64,000 nucleotides of DNA. Source: Streptococcus mitis (GTDB lineage: Bacteria; Bacillota; Bacilli; Lactobacillales; Streptococcaceae). Below, one piece after another: positions 54,211-63,278 of the stretch (the first letter of the stretch is position 1; the number at the start of each line of letters is the position of its first letter). A program made the position numbers and the translations under genes. The notes beneath the pieces are model-generated. The model searched no databases, was not told the origin of the DNA, and saw nothing but the letters and a program-made list of their open reading frames with translations. Location: assembly GCF_000722765.2 (NCBI RefSeq), contig NZ_CP028415.1, positions 440,501-504,500 of the forward strand, given 5' to 3'.

Positions 54211-55095
54211 ATGACACACTACGTTGCAATTGATATCGGTGGAACCAATATCAAATATGGTTTGATTGACCAAGAAGGCCAACTTGTTGAATCGCATGAA
54301 ATGCCAACAGAGGCGCATAAAGGTGGACCTCATATCTTACAAAAGACCAAAGATATCGTAGCCAGCTATTTAGAAAAAGGTCCAGTAGCAGGTGTTGCTA
54401 TTTCTTCTGCAGGGATGGTAGATCCTGACAAGGGTGAAATTTTCTATGCTGGGCCTCAGATTCCTAATTATGCAGGCACCCAATTCAAGAAGGAAATCGA
54501 GACTAGCTTTGCGATTCCTTGTGAAATTGAAAATGATGTCAACTGTGCAGGTCTTGCTGAAGCGGTATCTGGTTCAGGTAAGGGAGCGAGTGTCACCCTT
54601 TGCCTGACTATTGGAACCGGTATCGGTGGTTGTTTGATTATGGATGGGAAAGTCTTCCATGGATTTAGCAATTCAGCCTGTGAAGTGGGTTATATGCATA
54701 TGCAGGATGGAGCGTTCCAAGATTTGGCTTCTACAACAGCTTTAGTGAAATATGTAGCTGAAGCACATGGAGAAGATGTTGATCAGTGGAATGGCCGACG
54801 CATCTTTAAGGAAGCCACTGAAGGAAACAAAATCTGTATGGCTGGTATTGACCGCATGGTAGATTACCTTGGGAAAGGTCTGGCTAATATTTGCTATGTG
54901 GTCAATCCAGAAGTAGTCATTCTCGGTGGCGGTATCATGGGACAAGAGGCTATCCTCAAACCCAAGATCCGTACAGCTTTGAAAGATGCCTTGGTGCCAA
55001 GCCTAGCTGAAAAAACACGATTAGAATTCGCCCATCATCAAAATACAGCAGGTATGTTGGGTGCTTATTATCATTTTAAAACAAAACAATCCTAG
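54211..55095 (+). CDS. nanK: ROK family kinase, N-acetylmannosamine kinase
   Basis: 294 residues. ROK signature: DIGGTNIKYGLID (phosphate 1) and EIENDVNCAGLAEAVSG, GTGIGGCLIMDGKVFHG; the zinc site region SACEVGYMHM lacks the usual CXCGXXGC Cys cluster. Phosphorylates ManNAc before NanE. RBS AAGGAGGTATTT, 17 bases after the lyase. Its TAG stop lies in the arm of the terminator at 55088-55122. Confidence 0.92.
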   Translation: MTHYVAIDIGGTNIKYGLIDQEGQLVESHEMPTEAHKGGPHILQKTKDIVASYLEKGPVAGVAISSAGMVDPDKGEIFYAGPQIPNYAGTQFKKEIETSFAIPCEIENDVNCAGLAEAVSGSGKGASVTLCLTIGTGIGGCLIMDGKVFHGFSNSACEVGYMHMQDGAFQDLASTTALVKYVAEAHGEDVDQWNGRRIFKEATEGNKICMAGIDRMVDYLGKGLANICYVVNPEVVILGGGIMGQEAILKPKIRTALKDALVPSLAEKTRLEFAHHQNTAGMLGAYYHFKTKQS

Positions 55096-55122
55096 TTTGG
55101 TTTAACCAAACTAGGATTTTCT
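55088..55122 (+). repeat. terminator/direct repeat copy 1 flanking the TA module
   Basis: ATCCTAGTTTGG and CCAAACTAGGAT form the hairpin (CCTAGTTTGG stem, loop TTTAA). Almost identical to 55858-55892; both start at a TCCTAG stop codon context. Confidence 0.88.
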
Positions 55123-55134
55123 AATCAAGTTCCC

Positions 55135-55162
55135 TTGACTTTCTTTATAATTATGATACAAT
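55135..55162 (+). promoter_or_regulatory. promoter of the toxin-antitoxin pair
   Basis: TTGACT (55135-55140), 16-base spacer, TACAAT (55157-55162). Confidence 0.65.
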
Positions 55163-55191
55163 AAATAAAATACATAAAGGAATTATATAAA

Positions 55192-55479
55192 ATGGCTATA
55201 GCAAATTCAAGTAAAGTTGTGACCTTCCAAGCTAATAGAGAATTAGTAAATGATGCCATGGAAGTGTTAAAAGAAAAAAATCTCTCTCTTTCATCGGCAC
55301 TTAGATTATTTTTAAAGAATGTTGCCGTAACAAATGAAGTAGATTTACTTAGTGAAGAGGAATTGGAGAAGGAGTATTTATTTAGACAATTACAAGCAGA
55401 AGTTCAAGAAAGTTATGCTAAGATTGAGGCTGGGAATTACTTGACAGATGAGGATGTTGTGACACGCTATGGATTATAA
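55192..55479 (+). CDS. relB: RelB/DinJ-family antitoxin
   Basis: 95 residues. N-terminal ribbon-helix-helix (VVTFQANRELVNDAMEVLKEKNLSLSSALRLFLKNV, about residues 8-43) for dimerisation and autorepression, acidic C-terminus (LLSEEELEKEYLF, residues 51-63) that would bind and block the toxin. RBS AAAGGAATTATAT. Overlaps the toxin gene by 11 bases. Confidence 0.9.
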   Translation: MAIANSSKVVTFQANRELVNDAMEVLKEKNLSLSSALRLFLKNVAVTNEVDLLSEEELEKEYLFRQLQAEVQESYAKIEAGNYLTDEDVVTRYGL

Positions 55480-55819
55480 AAAATATAGGATTTTGTATTC
55501 TCCTAGAGTGATTGATAGTTTGGATAAAATATATCAGTATATAGCAGAGGAAATCGGTTCTGTAGAGTCTGCGAGACGAAAAGTGGCGAGTATCAGAAAA
55601 GATATTAATCGTCTAGAAATTTTCCCCCAAGCTGGATTTGATGCCGATGAAAAATTTGGTAAGAAATTAGACCCTCGCTACCAAACGCGAGGATTGGCCT
55701 TGAGTAAGGATTATATTGTATTATATACAATTGTTGAGGATACCGTCAGACTTGCTTATTTACTTCCTTCAAAAAGTGATTACATGAAATTATTCAAGAC
55801 TAAGTCGAGATATGACTAA
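55469..55819 (+). CDS. relE: RelE/ParE-family toxin
   Basis: 116 residues. ParE/RelE fold: YSPRVIDSLDKIYQYIAEEIGS N-terminal helices, FPQAGFDADEKFG, then the conserved strand region RGLALSKDYIVLYTIVEDTVRLAYLLPSKSDY. RelE types cleave mRNA at the ribosome; ParE types poison gyrase; sequence by eye does not decide. The pair is inserted between nanK and nanR inside a duplicated terminator. Confidence 0.9.
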   Translation: MDYKKYRILYSPRVIDSLDKIYQYIAEEIGSVESARRKVASIRKDINRLEIFPQAGFDADEKFGKKLDPRYQTRGLALSKDYIVLYTIVEDTVRLAYLLPSKSDYMKLFKTKSRYD

Positions 55820-55857
55820 TTCATAATCTAGAAGATGTATGTTTAGTGATGAATAAA

Positions 55858-55892
55858 AATCCTAGTTTGGCTCAGCCAAACTAGGATTTTCT
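55858..55892. repeat. terminator/direct repeat copy 2 flanking the TA module
   Basis: CCTAGTTTGG, loop CTCAG, CCAAACTAGG; 35-base repeat of 55088-55122 with three loop changes. On the minus strand the hairpin begins in the TAG stop of nanR; on the plus strand it ends the toxin transcript. Confidence 0.88.
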
Positions 55893-56732
55893 TACACGTT
55901 TTTGTCTACGATAGCCATTGAGTTTCTTATTTTCCCAATAGCTATTAAAGATTTTCTCCTTGCTTTCACGATTGATTTCCAAAAAATAGGCATAAATCAA
56001 ATCGATAAAGAAGAGCATAGGAAGTTGAGCAGATATACGTTGAATGTAGGAAGGCTGACTGTGGCTAGCAACAAGAACGGTTTCTGTATAGGTCTGACTA
56101 TCTTTATTGGGAACACTTGTAAAGAGTACAGTCTTTGCCCCCATCTCCTTAGCGTCTAATAGACTATCTAAAATAGAAGGTGTTGTGCCAGAAAGTGAGA
56201 AACCGAGTACGAGACAATTTTCATCCATAATACTGGTTGTCCAAGCAAAGCCGTCTTGATCAGTCAAGGCCTCGCAGACCACACCTAGACGCATAAAGCG
56301 CAATTTCATTTCACGAGCGACAAGGCCAGAACTACCTGTTCCAAAGAAGTAGACACGATCAGCATCTTCGATTAACTGGGCGATTCGTTCAAGTTGTTTT
56401 TCGTCAATCAAGTCCTGTGTTTGTTCCCGCATGTGATTGTAGCTTCTAAGAACTCGTTTTGTCAGGGGGCTGTGGTCGGGATGTTGGCTAGCTTGATTAT
56501 CTGCTTGGTGTTGGTATTGGAAAATAAATTCTCGATAACCTGTAAAACCACACTTTTTAGCAAAGCGGGTCAGTGCGGCTTGAGAGATATGTAATTTTTG
56601 AGTGACCTGCTGAGAAGATAAATCATCCTCGATTGTCTCAGTTTGCAAAAAATAGCGAGCAATTTCTTGCTCTAGGTCTGTCATTTCTTCGAAGTGGGAA
56701 TCAATGAGGGTTGTTATATCTGGTTTGTCCAT
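55881..56732 (-). CDS. nanR: RpiR/MurR family regulator of sialic acid genes
   Basis: 283 residues. N-terminal HTH_6 (about 1-75; QVTQKLHISQAALTRFAKKCGF) and SIS sugar-isomerase effector domain (about 120-240; VYFFGTGSSGLVAREM, GFSLSGTTPSILDSL). The pneumococcal homologue at this place is NanR, which responds to ManNAc-6-P and controls the nan promoters. Candidate sites TGAAA-N4-TTTCA lie at 47663 and 53117. Convergent with nanK apart from the TA insertion. RBS AAAGGAGCCTTCC. Confidence 0.93.
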   Translation of the reverse strand: MDKPDITTLIDSHFEEMTDLEQEIARYFLQTETIEDDLSSQQVTQKLHISQAALTRFAKKCGFTGYREFIFQYQHQADNQASQHPDHSPLTKRVLRSYNHMREQTQDLIDEKQLERIAQLIEDADRVYFFGTGSSGLVAREMKLRFMRLGVVCEALTDQDGFAWTTSIMDENCLVLGFSLSGTTPSILDSLLDAKEMGAKTVLFTSVPNKDSQTYTETVLVASHSQPSYIQRISAQLPMLFFIDLIYAYFLEINRESKEKIFNSYWENKKLNGYRRQKRVRKS

Positions 56733-56939
56733 AGGGAAGGCTCCTTTAAATGAGTCGTATTGGAAAAAGACCGGGTCATCGAACTTTTACATTCATTATA
56801 TCATATAATATAGAGATAGATAAATAAAATCGTATTTTCCCGTAAAAAGGGAAAAAAGCTTTTTCCTTTTCCATAATTTTCTTCTCAAATTGTGGTACAA
56901 TGAAGAGTAAGATTTTAAATAGAAATGAGACTGATTTGT

Positions 56940-58982
56940 ATGAGAAAATTTGATAGCCATTCGATTCCGATTCGGCTTAATTTATTGTTTTTAATTGTTA
57001 TTTTGCTTTTTATGGCTATTATTGGTCGCCTGCTTTATATGCAGGTTTTGAACAAGGATTTTTATGAGACAAAATTAGCATCGGCTAGTAAAACAAAGGT
57101 GACCACTAGTTCGGCTCGGGGAGAAATTTATGATGCCAGCGGCAAGCCCTTAGTTGAAAATACTGTGAAACAAGTTGTTTCCTTTACTCGAAACAACAAA
57201 ATGACGGCTGCAGATTTAAAAGAAACAGCTAAGAAGTTGTTGGCTTATGTGGGAGTTTCTTCTCCAACATTGACTGACCGACAGTTGGCGGACTATTATC
57301 TAGCAGATCAAGATGTTTATAAGAAAGCAGTGGAAAGTTTACCAAGTGATAAGCGCCTTGATTCTGATGGCAATCAATTATCTGAATCCGAACTTTACAA
57401 TAATACTGTTGAAAGTATCGATCCAAGTCAATTGTCCTACTCGGATGACGAAAAGAAAGAAATTTATCTTTTTAGCCAACTCAATGCAGTTGAAAATTTT
57501 GCGACAGGAACCATTGCGACAGATTCCTTGACAGATACACAGATTGCATTAATTGCTTCGGCTTCTAAGAATTTACCTGGTATCAGTATTTCAACTTCAT
57601 GGGATCGAAAGGTTCTAGATACCTCACTTTCTTCTATAGTAGGTAGTGTATCTAGTGAAAAAGCTGGTCTTCCAGCTGAAGAAGCAGAGGCTTATATCAA
57701 AAAAGGTTATTCTCTAAACGACCGTGTTGGAACCTCTTATCTAGAAAAACAATATGAAGAAACCTTGCAAGGGAAACGCTCGGTGAAAGAAATCCATCTA
57801 GATAAGTACGGCAACATGGAAAGTGTCGAAAATATCGAAGATGGTACCAAAGGAAACAATATTAAACTGACTATTGATTTGTCCTTCCAAGATAGCGTGG
57901 ACAATCTGCTTAAGAGTTACTTCAATTCCGAGCTAGGAAATGGAGGGGCCAAGTATTCGGAAGGTGTGTATGCAGTTGCTCTAAACCCAAAAACAGGTGC
58001 GGTTTTGTCTATGTCAGGACTCAAACATGACTTGAAAACGGGAGATTTAACACCTGATTCCTTGGGAACAGTAACCGATGTCTTTGTCCCGGGTTCTGTT
58101 GTCAAGGCAGCGACCATCAGCTCAGGTTGGGAAAATGGAGTCTTGTCAGGGAACCAGACCTTGACAGACCAACCGATTGTCTTCCAAGGTTCAGCTCCGA
58201 TTAATTCTTGGTACACTCAGGCCTACGGTTCATTCCCGATTACAGCGGTGGAAGCCTTGGAGTATTCTTCTAATACCTATATGGTTCAAACGGCTTTGGG
58301 CATTATGGGTCAGACCTATCAACCCAATATGTTTGTTTTAACTAACAATTTAGAATCCGCTATGGGGAAACTTCGTTCGACATTTGCGGAATATGGTCTT
58401 GGAGCCTCAACAGGCATTGACCTTCCAGATGAGTCAACTGGTTTTATACCAAAAGAGTATAATTTCGCTAATTACATTACCAATGCATTTGGTCAGTTTG
58501 ATAACTACACCCCACTGCAATTGGCCCAGTACGTTGGAACTATTGCCAACAACGGTGTTAGGATTGCACCTCACATTGTCGAGGGGATTTATGGAAACAA
58601 TGAACAAGGAGGCTTAGGGGACTTAATCCAATCTGTTGAAACCAAGGAAATGAATAAAATTAATATTTCTGAGTCTGATGTTTCCATCCTCCAACAAGGT
58701 TTTTATCAAGTTTCTCACGGAGGGAGTGCTTTGACAACCGGTCGTGCCTTTTCAAATGGAGCAGCAGTTTCCATTAGTGGTAAAACAGGTACTGCCGAAA
58801 GTTATGTTGAGGGTGGTCAAGAAGCTAACAATACCAATGCTGTGGCCTATGCACCATCAGATAATCCTCAAATCGCTGTAGCTGTTGTCTTCCCTCATAA
58901 CACCAACCTTACAAATGGTGTCGGACCTTCCATTGCGCGCGATATTATCAACCTCTATAACCAACATCATCCAATGAATTAG
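56940..58982 (+). CDS. pbp2b: penicillin-binding protein 2B
   Basis: 680 residues from the ATG at 56940 ([13 protein letters not shown]); the ATG 5 codons earlier (56925) is also possible, and neither has a good RBS. Class B transpeptidase of division and peripheral peptidoglycan synthesis. One membrane helix (about 15-38), dimerisation domain (about 50-300), transpeptidase motifs SVVK (active Ser), SSN in [10 protein letters not shown], and KTGT in [11 protein letters not shown]. The residue after SSN is Thr, the penicillin-susceptible form of pneumococcal position 446, so the commonest low-affinity change is absent. Promoter -10 TACAAT about 56896-56901. Confidence 0.96.
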   Translation: MRKFDSHSIPIRLNLLFLIVILLFMAIIGRLLYMQVLNKDFYETKLASASKTKVTTSSARGEIYDASGKPLVENTVKQVVSFTRNNKMTAADLKETAKKLLAYVGVSSPTLTDRQLADYYLADQDVYKKAVESLPSDKRLDSDGNQLSESELYNNTVESIDPSQLSYSDDEKKEIYLFSQLNAVENFATGTIATDSLTDTQIALIASASKNLPGISISTSWDRKVLDTSLSSIVGSVSSEKAGLPAEEAEAYIKKGYSLNDRVGTSYLEKQYEETLQGKRSVKEIHLDKYGNMESVENIEDGTKGNNIKLTIDLSFQDSVDNLLKSYFNSELGNGGAKYSEGVYAVALNPKTGAVLSMSGLKHDLKTGDLTPDSLGTVTDVFVPGSVVKAATISSGWENGVLSGNQTLTDQPIVFQGSAPINSWYTQAYGSFPITAVEALEYSSNTYMVQTALGIMGQTYQPNMFVLTNNLESAMGKLRSTFAEYGLGASTGIDLPDESTGFIPKEYNFANYITNAFGQFDNYTPLQLAQYVGTIANNGVRIAPHIVEGIYGNNEQGGLGDLIQSVETKEMNKINISESDVSILQQGFYQVSHGGSALTTGRAFSNGAAVSISGKTGTAESYVEGGQEANNTNAVAYAPSDNPQIAVAVVFPHNTNLTNGVGPSIARDIINLYNQHHPMN

Positions 58983-58992
58983 AAAGGAACAT

Positions 58993-59589
58993 ATGCTTTA
59001 TCCAACACCTATTGCTAAGCTAATTGACAGTTATTCTAAGTTACCGGGTATCGGGATTAAGACGGCTACACGTCTGGCCTTTTATACGATTGGGATGTCT
59101 GATGACGATGTCAATGAATTTGCTAAAAATCTCCTTTCTGCTAAGAGAGAGCTGACCTACTGTTCCATCTGCGGTCGCCTGACTGATGACGATCCGTGCT
59201 CTATCTGTACCGATCCGACTCGTGACCAGACGACAATTTTGGTGTTAGAGGATAGTCGCGATGTGGCAGCCATGGAGAATATCCAAGAATACCATGGACT
59301 CTATCATGTTTTACATGGACTCATTTCTCCCATGAATGGTATCAGTCCAGATGATATCAATCTCAAGAGCCTCATGACTCGTCTGATGGATAGTGAAGTT
59401 TCAGAAGTGATTGTGGCGACCAATGCTACAGCAGATGGTGAAGCGACATCCATGTATCTTTCACGCTTGCTCAAGCCAGCTGGTATCAAGGTTACGCGTC
59501 TAGCACGAGGTCTAGCTGTGGGAGCGGACATTGAGTATGCGGATGAAGTTACACTCTTACGAGCCATTGAAAATCGGACAGAGTTGTAA
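58993..59589 (+). CDS. recR: recombination mediator RecR
   Basis: 198 residues. HhH motif ([15 protein letters not shown]), zinc finger [16 protein letters not shown] (about 57-72), Toprim domain ([16 protein letters not shown]), C-terminal [12 protein letters not shown]. Loads RecA with RecFO. RBS AGAAAGGAACAT; 10 bases after pbp2b, same operon. Confidence 0.97.
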   Translation: MLYPTPIAKLIDSYSKLPGIGIKTATRLAFYTIGMSDDDVNEFAKNLLSAKRELTYCSICGRLTDDDPCSICTDPTRDQTTILVLEDSRDVAAMENIQEYHGLYHVLHGLISPMNGISPDDINLKSLMTRLMDSEVSEVIVATNATADGEATSMYLSRLLKPAGIKVTRLARGLAVGADIEYADEVTLLRAIENRTEL

Positions 59590-59635
59590 GTGGAGACAAA
59601 TGAACACACTCCATTCATTTATTTAAAAAATCGAG

Positions 59636-59667
59636 GAGACCGACAGTTGTTTTATCGGTCTCTTTTT
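59636..59667 (+). terminator. terminator after recR
   Basis: GAGACCGA (59636-59643) with TCGGTCTC (59655-59662), then TTTTT. Confidence 0.88.
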
Positions 59668-59764
59668 AGATTTATTGAAGACCAGTATCAGGTTCAAGTT
59701 TCAAAAAAGAAGCAAATATGATATACTAAAGAATGAGTATTCTATTAGAATTGGAACAGATAAT

Positions 59765-60808
59765 ATGAAACAAACGATTATTCTTTTATACGGTGGACGT
59801 AGTGCAGAGCGTGAAGTCTCTGTCCTTTCAGCTGAAAGTGTCATGCGTGCGGTCAACTACGATCGTTTCACAGTCAAGACTTTCTTCATTAGCCAGTCAG
59901 GTGACTTTATCAAAACACAGGAATTTAGTCAGACCCCAGGTCAAGAAGACCGTCTCATGACAAATGAGACCATTGATTGGGATAAGCAAGTTGCACCAAG
60001 TGCTATCTACGAAGATGGTGCAGTAGTCTTCCCAGTCCTTCACGGTCCGATGGGAGAGGATGGCTCAGTTCAAGGATTCTTGGAAGTTTTGAAAATGCCT
60101 TACGTTGGTTGTAATATCTTGTCATCTAGTCTTGCTATGGATAAAATCACCACTAAGCGTGTCTTAGAATCTGTCGGGATTGCTCAAGTTCCTTATGTGG
60201 CCATTGTCGAAGGTGATGATGTGACTGCTAAAATTGCCGAAGTTGAAGAAAAATTGACTTATCCAGTCTTCACAAAACCATCAAACATGGGGTCAAGTGT
60301 CGGTATTTCTAAGTCTGAAAATCAAGAGGAACTTCGTCAAGCCTTGAAACTTGCCTTCCAATATGACAGCCGTGTCTTGGTAGAGCAAGGGGTAAATGCC
60401 CGTGAAATCGAGGTTGGTCTCTTGGGCAACTACGATGTCAAGAGCACGTTGCCAGGAGAAGTTGTCAAGGATGTTGCCTTCTATGACTACGATGCCAAGT
60501 ATATTGACAACAAGATTACCATGGATATCCCAGCTAAAATCAGTGATGATGTGGTAGCTGTCATGCGTCAGAATGCAGAAACAGCCTTCCGTGCCATTGG
60601 TGGCCTCGGTCTCTCTCGTTGCGATTTCTTCTATACAGACAAGGGAGAGATTTTCCTAAACGAGCTCAATACCATGCCAGGTTTCACCCAGTGGTCTATG
60701 TATCCACTACTTTGGGACAATATGGGAATCAGCTACCCAGACCTAATCGAGCATTTGGTTGATCTTGCTAAAGAAAGTTTTGACAAGCACGAAGCGCATT
60801 TGCTATAA
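59765..60808 (+). CDS. ddl: D-alanine--D-alanine ligase
   Basis: 347 residues from the ATG at 59765 ([15 protein letters not shown]); the extension to 59675 lies in the terminator and promoter. ATP-grasp enzyme: [11 protein letters not shown] (N-terminal), [26 protein letters not shown], the YDYDAKY loop with the Tyr typical of D-Ala ligases rather than D-Lac ones, and [10 protein letters not shown]. Makes D-Ala-D-Ala for MurF, encoded next. Weak RBS GGAACAG. Confidence 0.96.
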   Translation: MKQTIILLYGGRSAEREVSVLSAESVMRAVNYDRFTVKTFFISQSGDFIKTQEFSQTPGQEDRLMTNETIDWDKQVAPSAIYEDGAVVFPVLHGPMGEDGSVQGFLEVLKMPYVGCNILSSSLAMDKITTKRVLESVGIAQVPYVAIVEGDDVTAKIAEVEEKLTYPVFTKPSNMGSSVGISKSENQEELRQALKLAFQYDSRVLVEQGVNAREIEVGLLGNYDVKSTLPGEVVKDVAFYDYDAKYIDNKITMDIPAKISDDVVAVMRQNAETAFRAIGGLGLSRCDFFYTDKGEIFLNELNTMPGFTQWSMYPLLWDNMGISYPDLIEHLVDLAKESFDKHEAHLL

Positions 60809-60818
60809 AATGAAAGAG

Positions 60819-60880
60819 AGGGTAGGAGCCAGAACCATCACTGCAAGGTGATTAGAGTTCTCGAGCTTCGACCCTTTTTA
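60819..60880 (+). terminator. long three-tier hairpin between ddl and murF
   Basis: AGGGT (60819-60823)/ACCCT (60871-60875) outer, GAGC.AGAAC / GTTCTCGAGC middle, ATCAC/GTGAT inner, then TTTTT. Its T run touches the murF RBS AAAGGAG, so it may attenuate rather than fully terminate. Confidence 0.7.
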
Positions 60881-60891
60881 AAGGAGTAGAA

Positions 60892-62265
60892 ATGAAATTA
60901 ACCATCCATGAAGTGGCCCAAGTTGTAGGAGCTAAAAATGATATCAGCATCTTTGAGGACGCCCAGTTAGAGAAAGCTGAGTTTGACAGTCGTTTGATTG
61001 CGGCAGGGGATTTATTTGTCCCCCTCAAAGGTGCGCGTGACGGTCATGACTTTATCGAAACAGCTTTTGAAAATGGCGCTGCTGTAACCCTGTCTGAGAA
61101 AGAGGTTGCAAATCATCCCTATATTCTAGTAGATAATGTCTTGACTGCCTTTCAAACCCTCGCAGCCTACTATATAGAAAAAACGGGAGTCGATGTCTTT
61201 GCTGTCACAGGTTCAAATGGCAAGACGACGACCAAGGATATGTTAGCTCACTTGCTATCAACAACCTACAAGACCTACAAAACACAAGGAAACTACAATA
61301 ACGAGATTGGCCTTCCCTACACAGTTCTCCACATGCCTGAAGGAACAGAAAAGTTGGTCTTGGAGATGGGACAGGATCACTTGGGAGATATTCATCTCTT
61401 GTCAGAATTGGCTCATCCAAAAACAGCCATCGTGACCTTGGTTGGAGAAGCCCATTTGGCCTTTTTCAAAGACCGTTCAGAAATTGCTAAAGGAAAAATG
61501 CAAATTGCAGATGGTATGGCATCGGGTTCTTTGCTTTTGGCACCGGCTGACTCTATTGTAGAGGACTACTTGCCAGCTGATAAAAAGGTGGTTCGTTTTG
61601 GGCAAGGAGCAGAGCTGGAAATCACAGACTTGATTGAGCGCAAGGACAGTCTGACCTTTAAGGCTAATTTCTTGGAACAAGCCCTTGATTTGCCAGTGAC
61701 TGGTAAGTACAATTCTACTAATGCCATGATTGCATCCTATGTTGCCCTGCAAGAAGGAGTTTCAGAGGAGCAAATTCGTCAGGCCTTCCAAAATCTTGAA
61801 TTGACGCGTAACCGTACTGAGTGGAAGAAAGCAGCCAATGGTGCAGATATTCTATCAGATGTTTACAATGCCAATCCAACTGCTATGAAGCTGATTTTAG
61901 AGACTTTTTCGGCTATTCCAGCCAACGAAGGTGGCAAAAAAATCGCTGTCTTAGCGGACATGAAGGAACTCGGTGACCAGTCTGTTCAGCTCCATAACCA
62001 GATGATTTTGAGCCTCTCGCCAGATGTGCTGGATACCGTTATTTTCTATGGAGAAGACATTGCTGAATTAGCCCAATTGGCTAGTCAAATGTTCCCAATC
62101 GGCCACGTTTACTACTTCAAGAAAACAGAAGACCAAGACCAATTTGAAGACCTAGTCAAGCAGGTCAAAGAAAGCCTTGGAGTCCATGATCAAATCCTGC
62201 TCAAAGGCTCCAACTCTATGAATCTAGCCAAGTTAGTAGAAAGTTTAGAAAATGAAGCTAAGTGA
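60892..62265 (+). CDS. murF: UDP-MurNAc-tripeptide--D-Ala-D-Ala ligase
   Basis: 457 residues. Mur ligase: N-domain about 1-90; ATP-loop TGSNGKTTTKDML (about 105-117); central NYNNEIGLPYTVL; EMGQDHLGDI; VGEAHL; SDVYNANPTAMKL in the C-domain. Adds D-Ala-D-Ala to the muropeptide precursor. RBS AAAGGAGTAGAA. Confidence 0.97.
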   Translation: MKLTIHEVAQVVGAKNDISIFEDAQLEKAEFDSRLIAAGDLFVPLKGARDGHDFIETAFENGAAVTLSEKEVANHPYILVDNVLTAFQTLAAYYIEKTGVDVFAVTGSNGKTTTKDMLAHLLSTTYKTYKTQGNYNNEIGLPYTVLHMPEGTEKLVLEMGQDHLGDIHLLSELAHPKTAIVTLVGEAHLAFFKDRSEIAKGKMQIADGMASGSLLLAPADSIVEDYLPADKKVVRFGQGAELEITDLIERKDSLTFKANFLEQALDLPVTGKYNSTNAMIASYVALQEGVSEEQIRQAFQNLELTRNRTEWKKAANGADILSDVYNANPTAMKLILETFSAIPANEGGKKIAVLADMKELGDQSVQLHNQMILSLSPDVLDTVIFYGEDIAELAQLASQMFPIGHVYYFKKTEDQDQFEDLVKQVKESLGVHDQILLKGSNSMNLAKLVESLENEAK

Positions 62266-62359
62266 TTTTGTCAAACATTTACGTATTTCTAAATCCATTT
62301 TTGACAAATAGCATGGTATAATAAAATGCAGGAAAATTTTGAATCATGAGGAAGACTAG

Positions 62360-63064
62360 ATGAATTTATGGGATATTTTCTTTACGACCCAAGCAACAGA
62401 GCCACCCAAATTTGACCTTTTTTGGTATGTCAGTATATTTACACTCTTGGCCTTGACCTTTTATACAGCCTATCGTTATCGTGAAAAGAAGGGTTACCAA
62501 CGATTTTTCCAAATCTTGCAGGCCGTTCAGTTAATCCTTCTTTATGGATGGTACGGGGTTAATCATATGCCATTGTCAGAAAGCTTACCCTTTTACCATT
62601 GCCGTATGGCTATGTTTGTGGTGCTTTTGCTTCCTGGTCAGTCCAAATATCGGCAGTATTTTGCATTACTAGGAACATTTGGGACATTAGCAGCCTTTGT
62701 TTATCCAGTGCCAGATCCTTATCCATTCCCACATATTGCCATTTTATCCTTTATCTTTGGCCACTTAGCTCTCTTGGGGAACTCTCTAGTTTATCTATTG
62801 AGACAGTATAACGCGCGATTGCTGGATGTGAAGGGAATTTTTCTCATGACTTTTGCACTAAATGCCTTGATTTTTGTGGTCAATTTAGTAACAGGCGGAG
62901 ATTACGGATTCTTGACAAAACCACCATTGGTTGGAGATCATGGCTTAGTAGCTAATTATTTAATCGTTTCCCTGGCCTTATCAGCAGCGATTACGTTAAC
63001 AAAGAAAATCTTGGAACTATTTTTAGAACAAGAAGCAGAAAAAATGATTGCAAAGAAAGCTTAG
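62360..63064 (+). CDS. TIGR02206 family (YwaF-like) membrane protein
   Basis: 234 residues, about six to seven helices. Family features: LPFYHCRMAMFVVLLL (conserved FHxC/HCR-type motif in helix 3), YPVPDPYPFPHIAILSFIFGHLALL. Function unknown. RBS GAGGAAGACTAG. A separate promoter (TGGTATAAT at about 62312-62320) is visible. Confidence 0.85.
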   Translation: MNLWDIFFTTQATEPPKFDLFWYVSIFTLLALTFYTAYRYREKKGYQRFFQILQAVQLILLYGWYGVNHMPLSESLPFYHCRMAMFVVLLLPGQSKYRQYFALLGTFGTLAAFVYPVPDPYPFPHIAILSFIFGHLALLGNSLVYLLRQYNARLLDVKGIFLMTFALNALIFVVNLVTGGDYGFLTKPPLVGDHGLVANYLIVSLALSAAITLTKKILELFLEQEAEKMIAKKA

Positions 63065-63082
63065 AAATGAGCTTTCTTTTTT
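63055..63082 (+). terminator. terminator after the YwaF-like gene
   Basis: AAAGCT/AGCTTT stem starting inside the stop region (GAAAGCTTAGAAATGAGCTTTC), then TTTTTTTTC. Confidence 0.8.
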
Positions 63083-63191
63083 TCATAAATCTGATTTTTT
63101 ATAACTTGTTTGGAAAATAAAAAAATTTGATGAGCGAATGTGAAAAAATGGTAAGTAAATTTAGGAAAAACTAAGCACGATTGGATTTTTT

Positions 63192-63201
63192 GTGTTATAA
63201 T
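63192..63201 (+). promoter_or_regulatory. extended -10 promoter of ftsA
   Basis: TGTTATAAT (-10 at 63196-63201 with TGn), no clear -35; leader about 70 bases. Confidence 0.55.
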
Positions 63202-63278
63202 ATTCTGTGAATAGCTATGCCCTATTTTAGCTATATTGAATAGAAGTTTGAAACTTGGAAGAGAGAGGATGCGATGTA

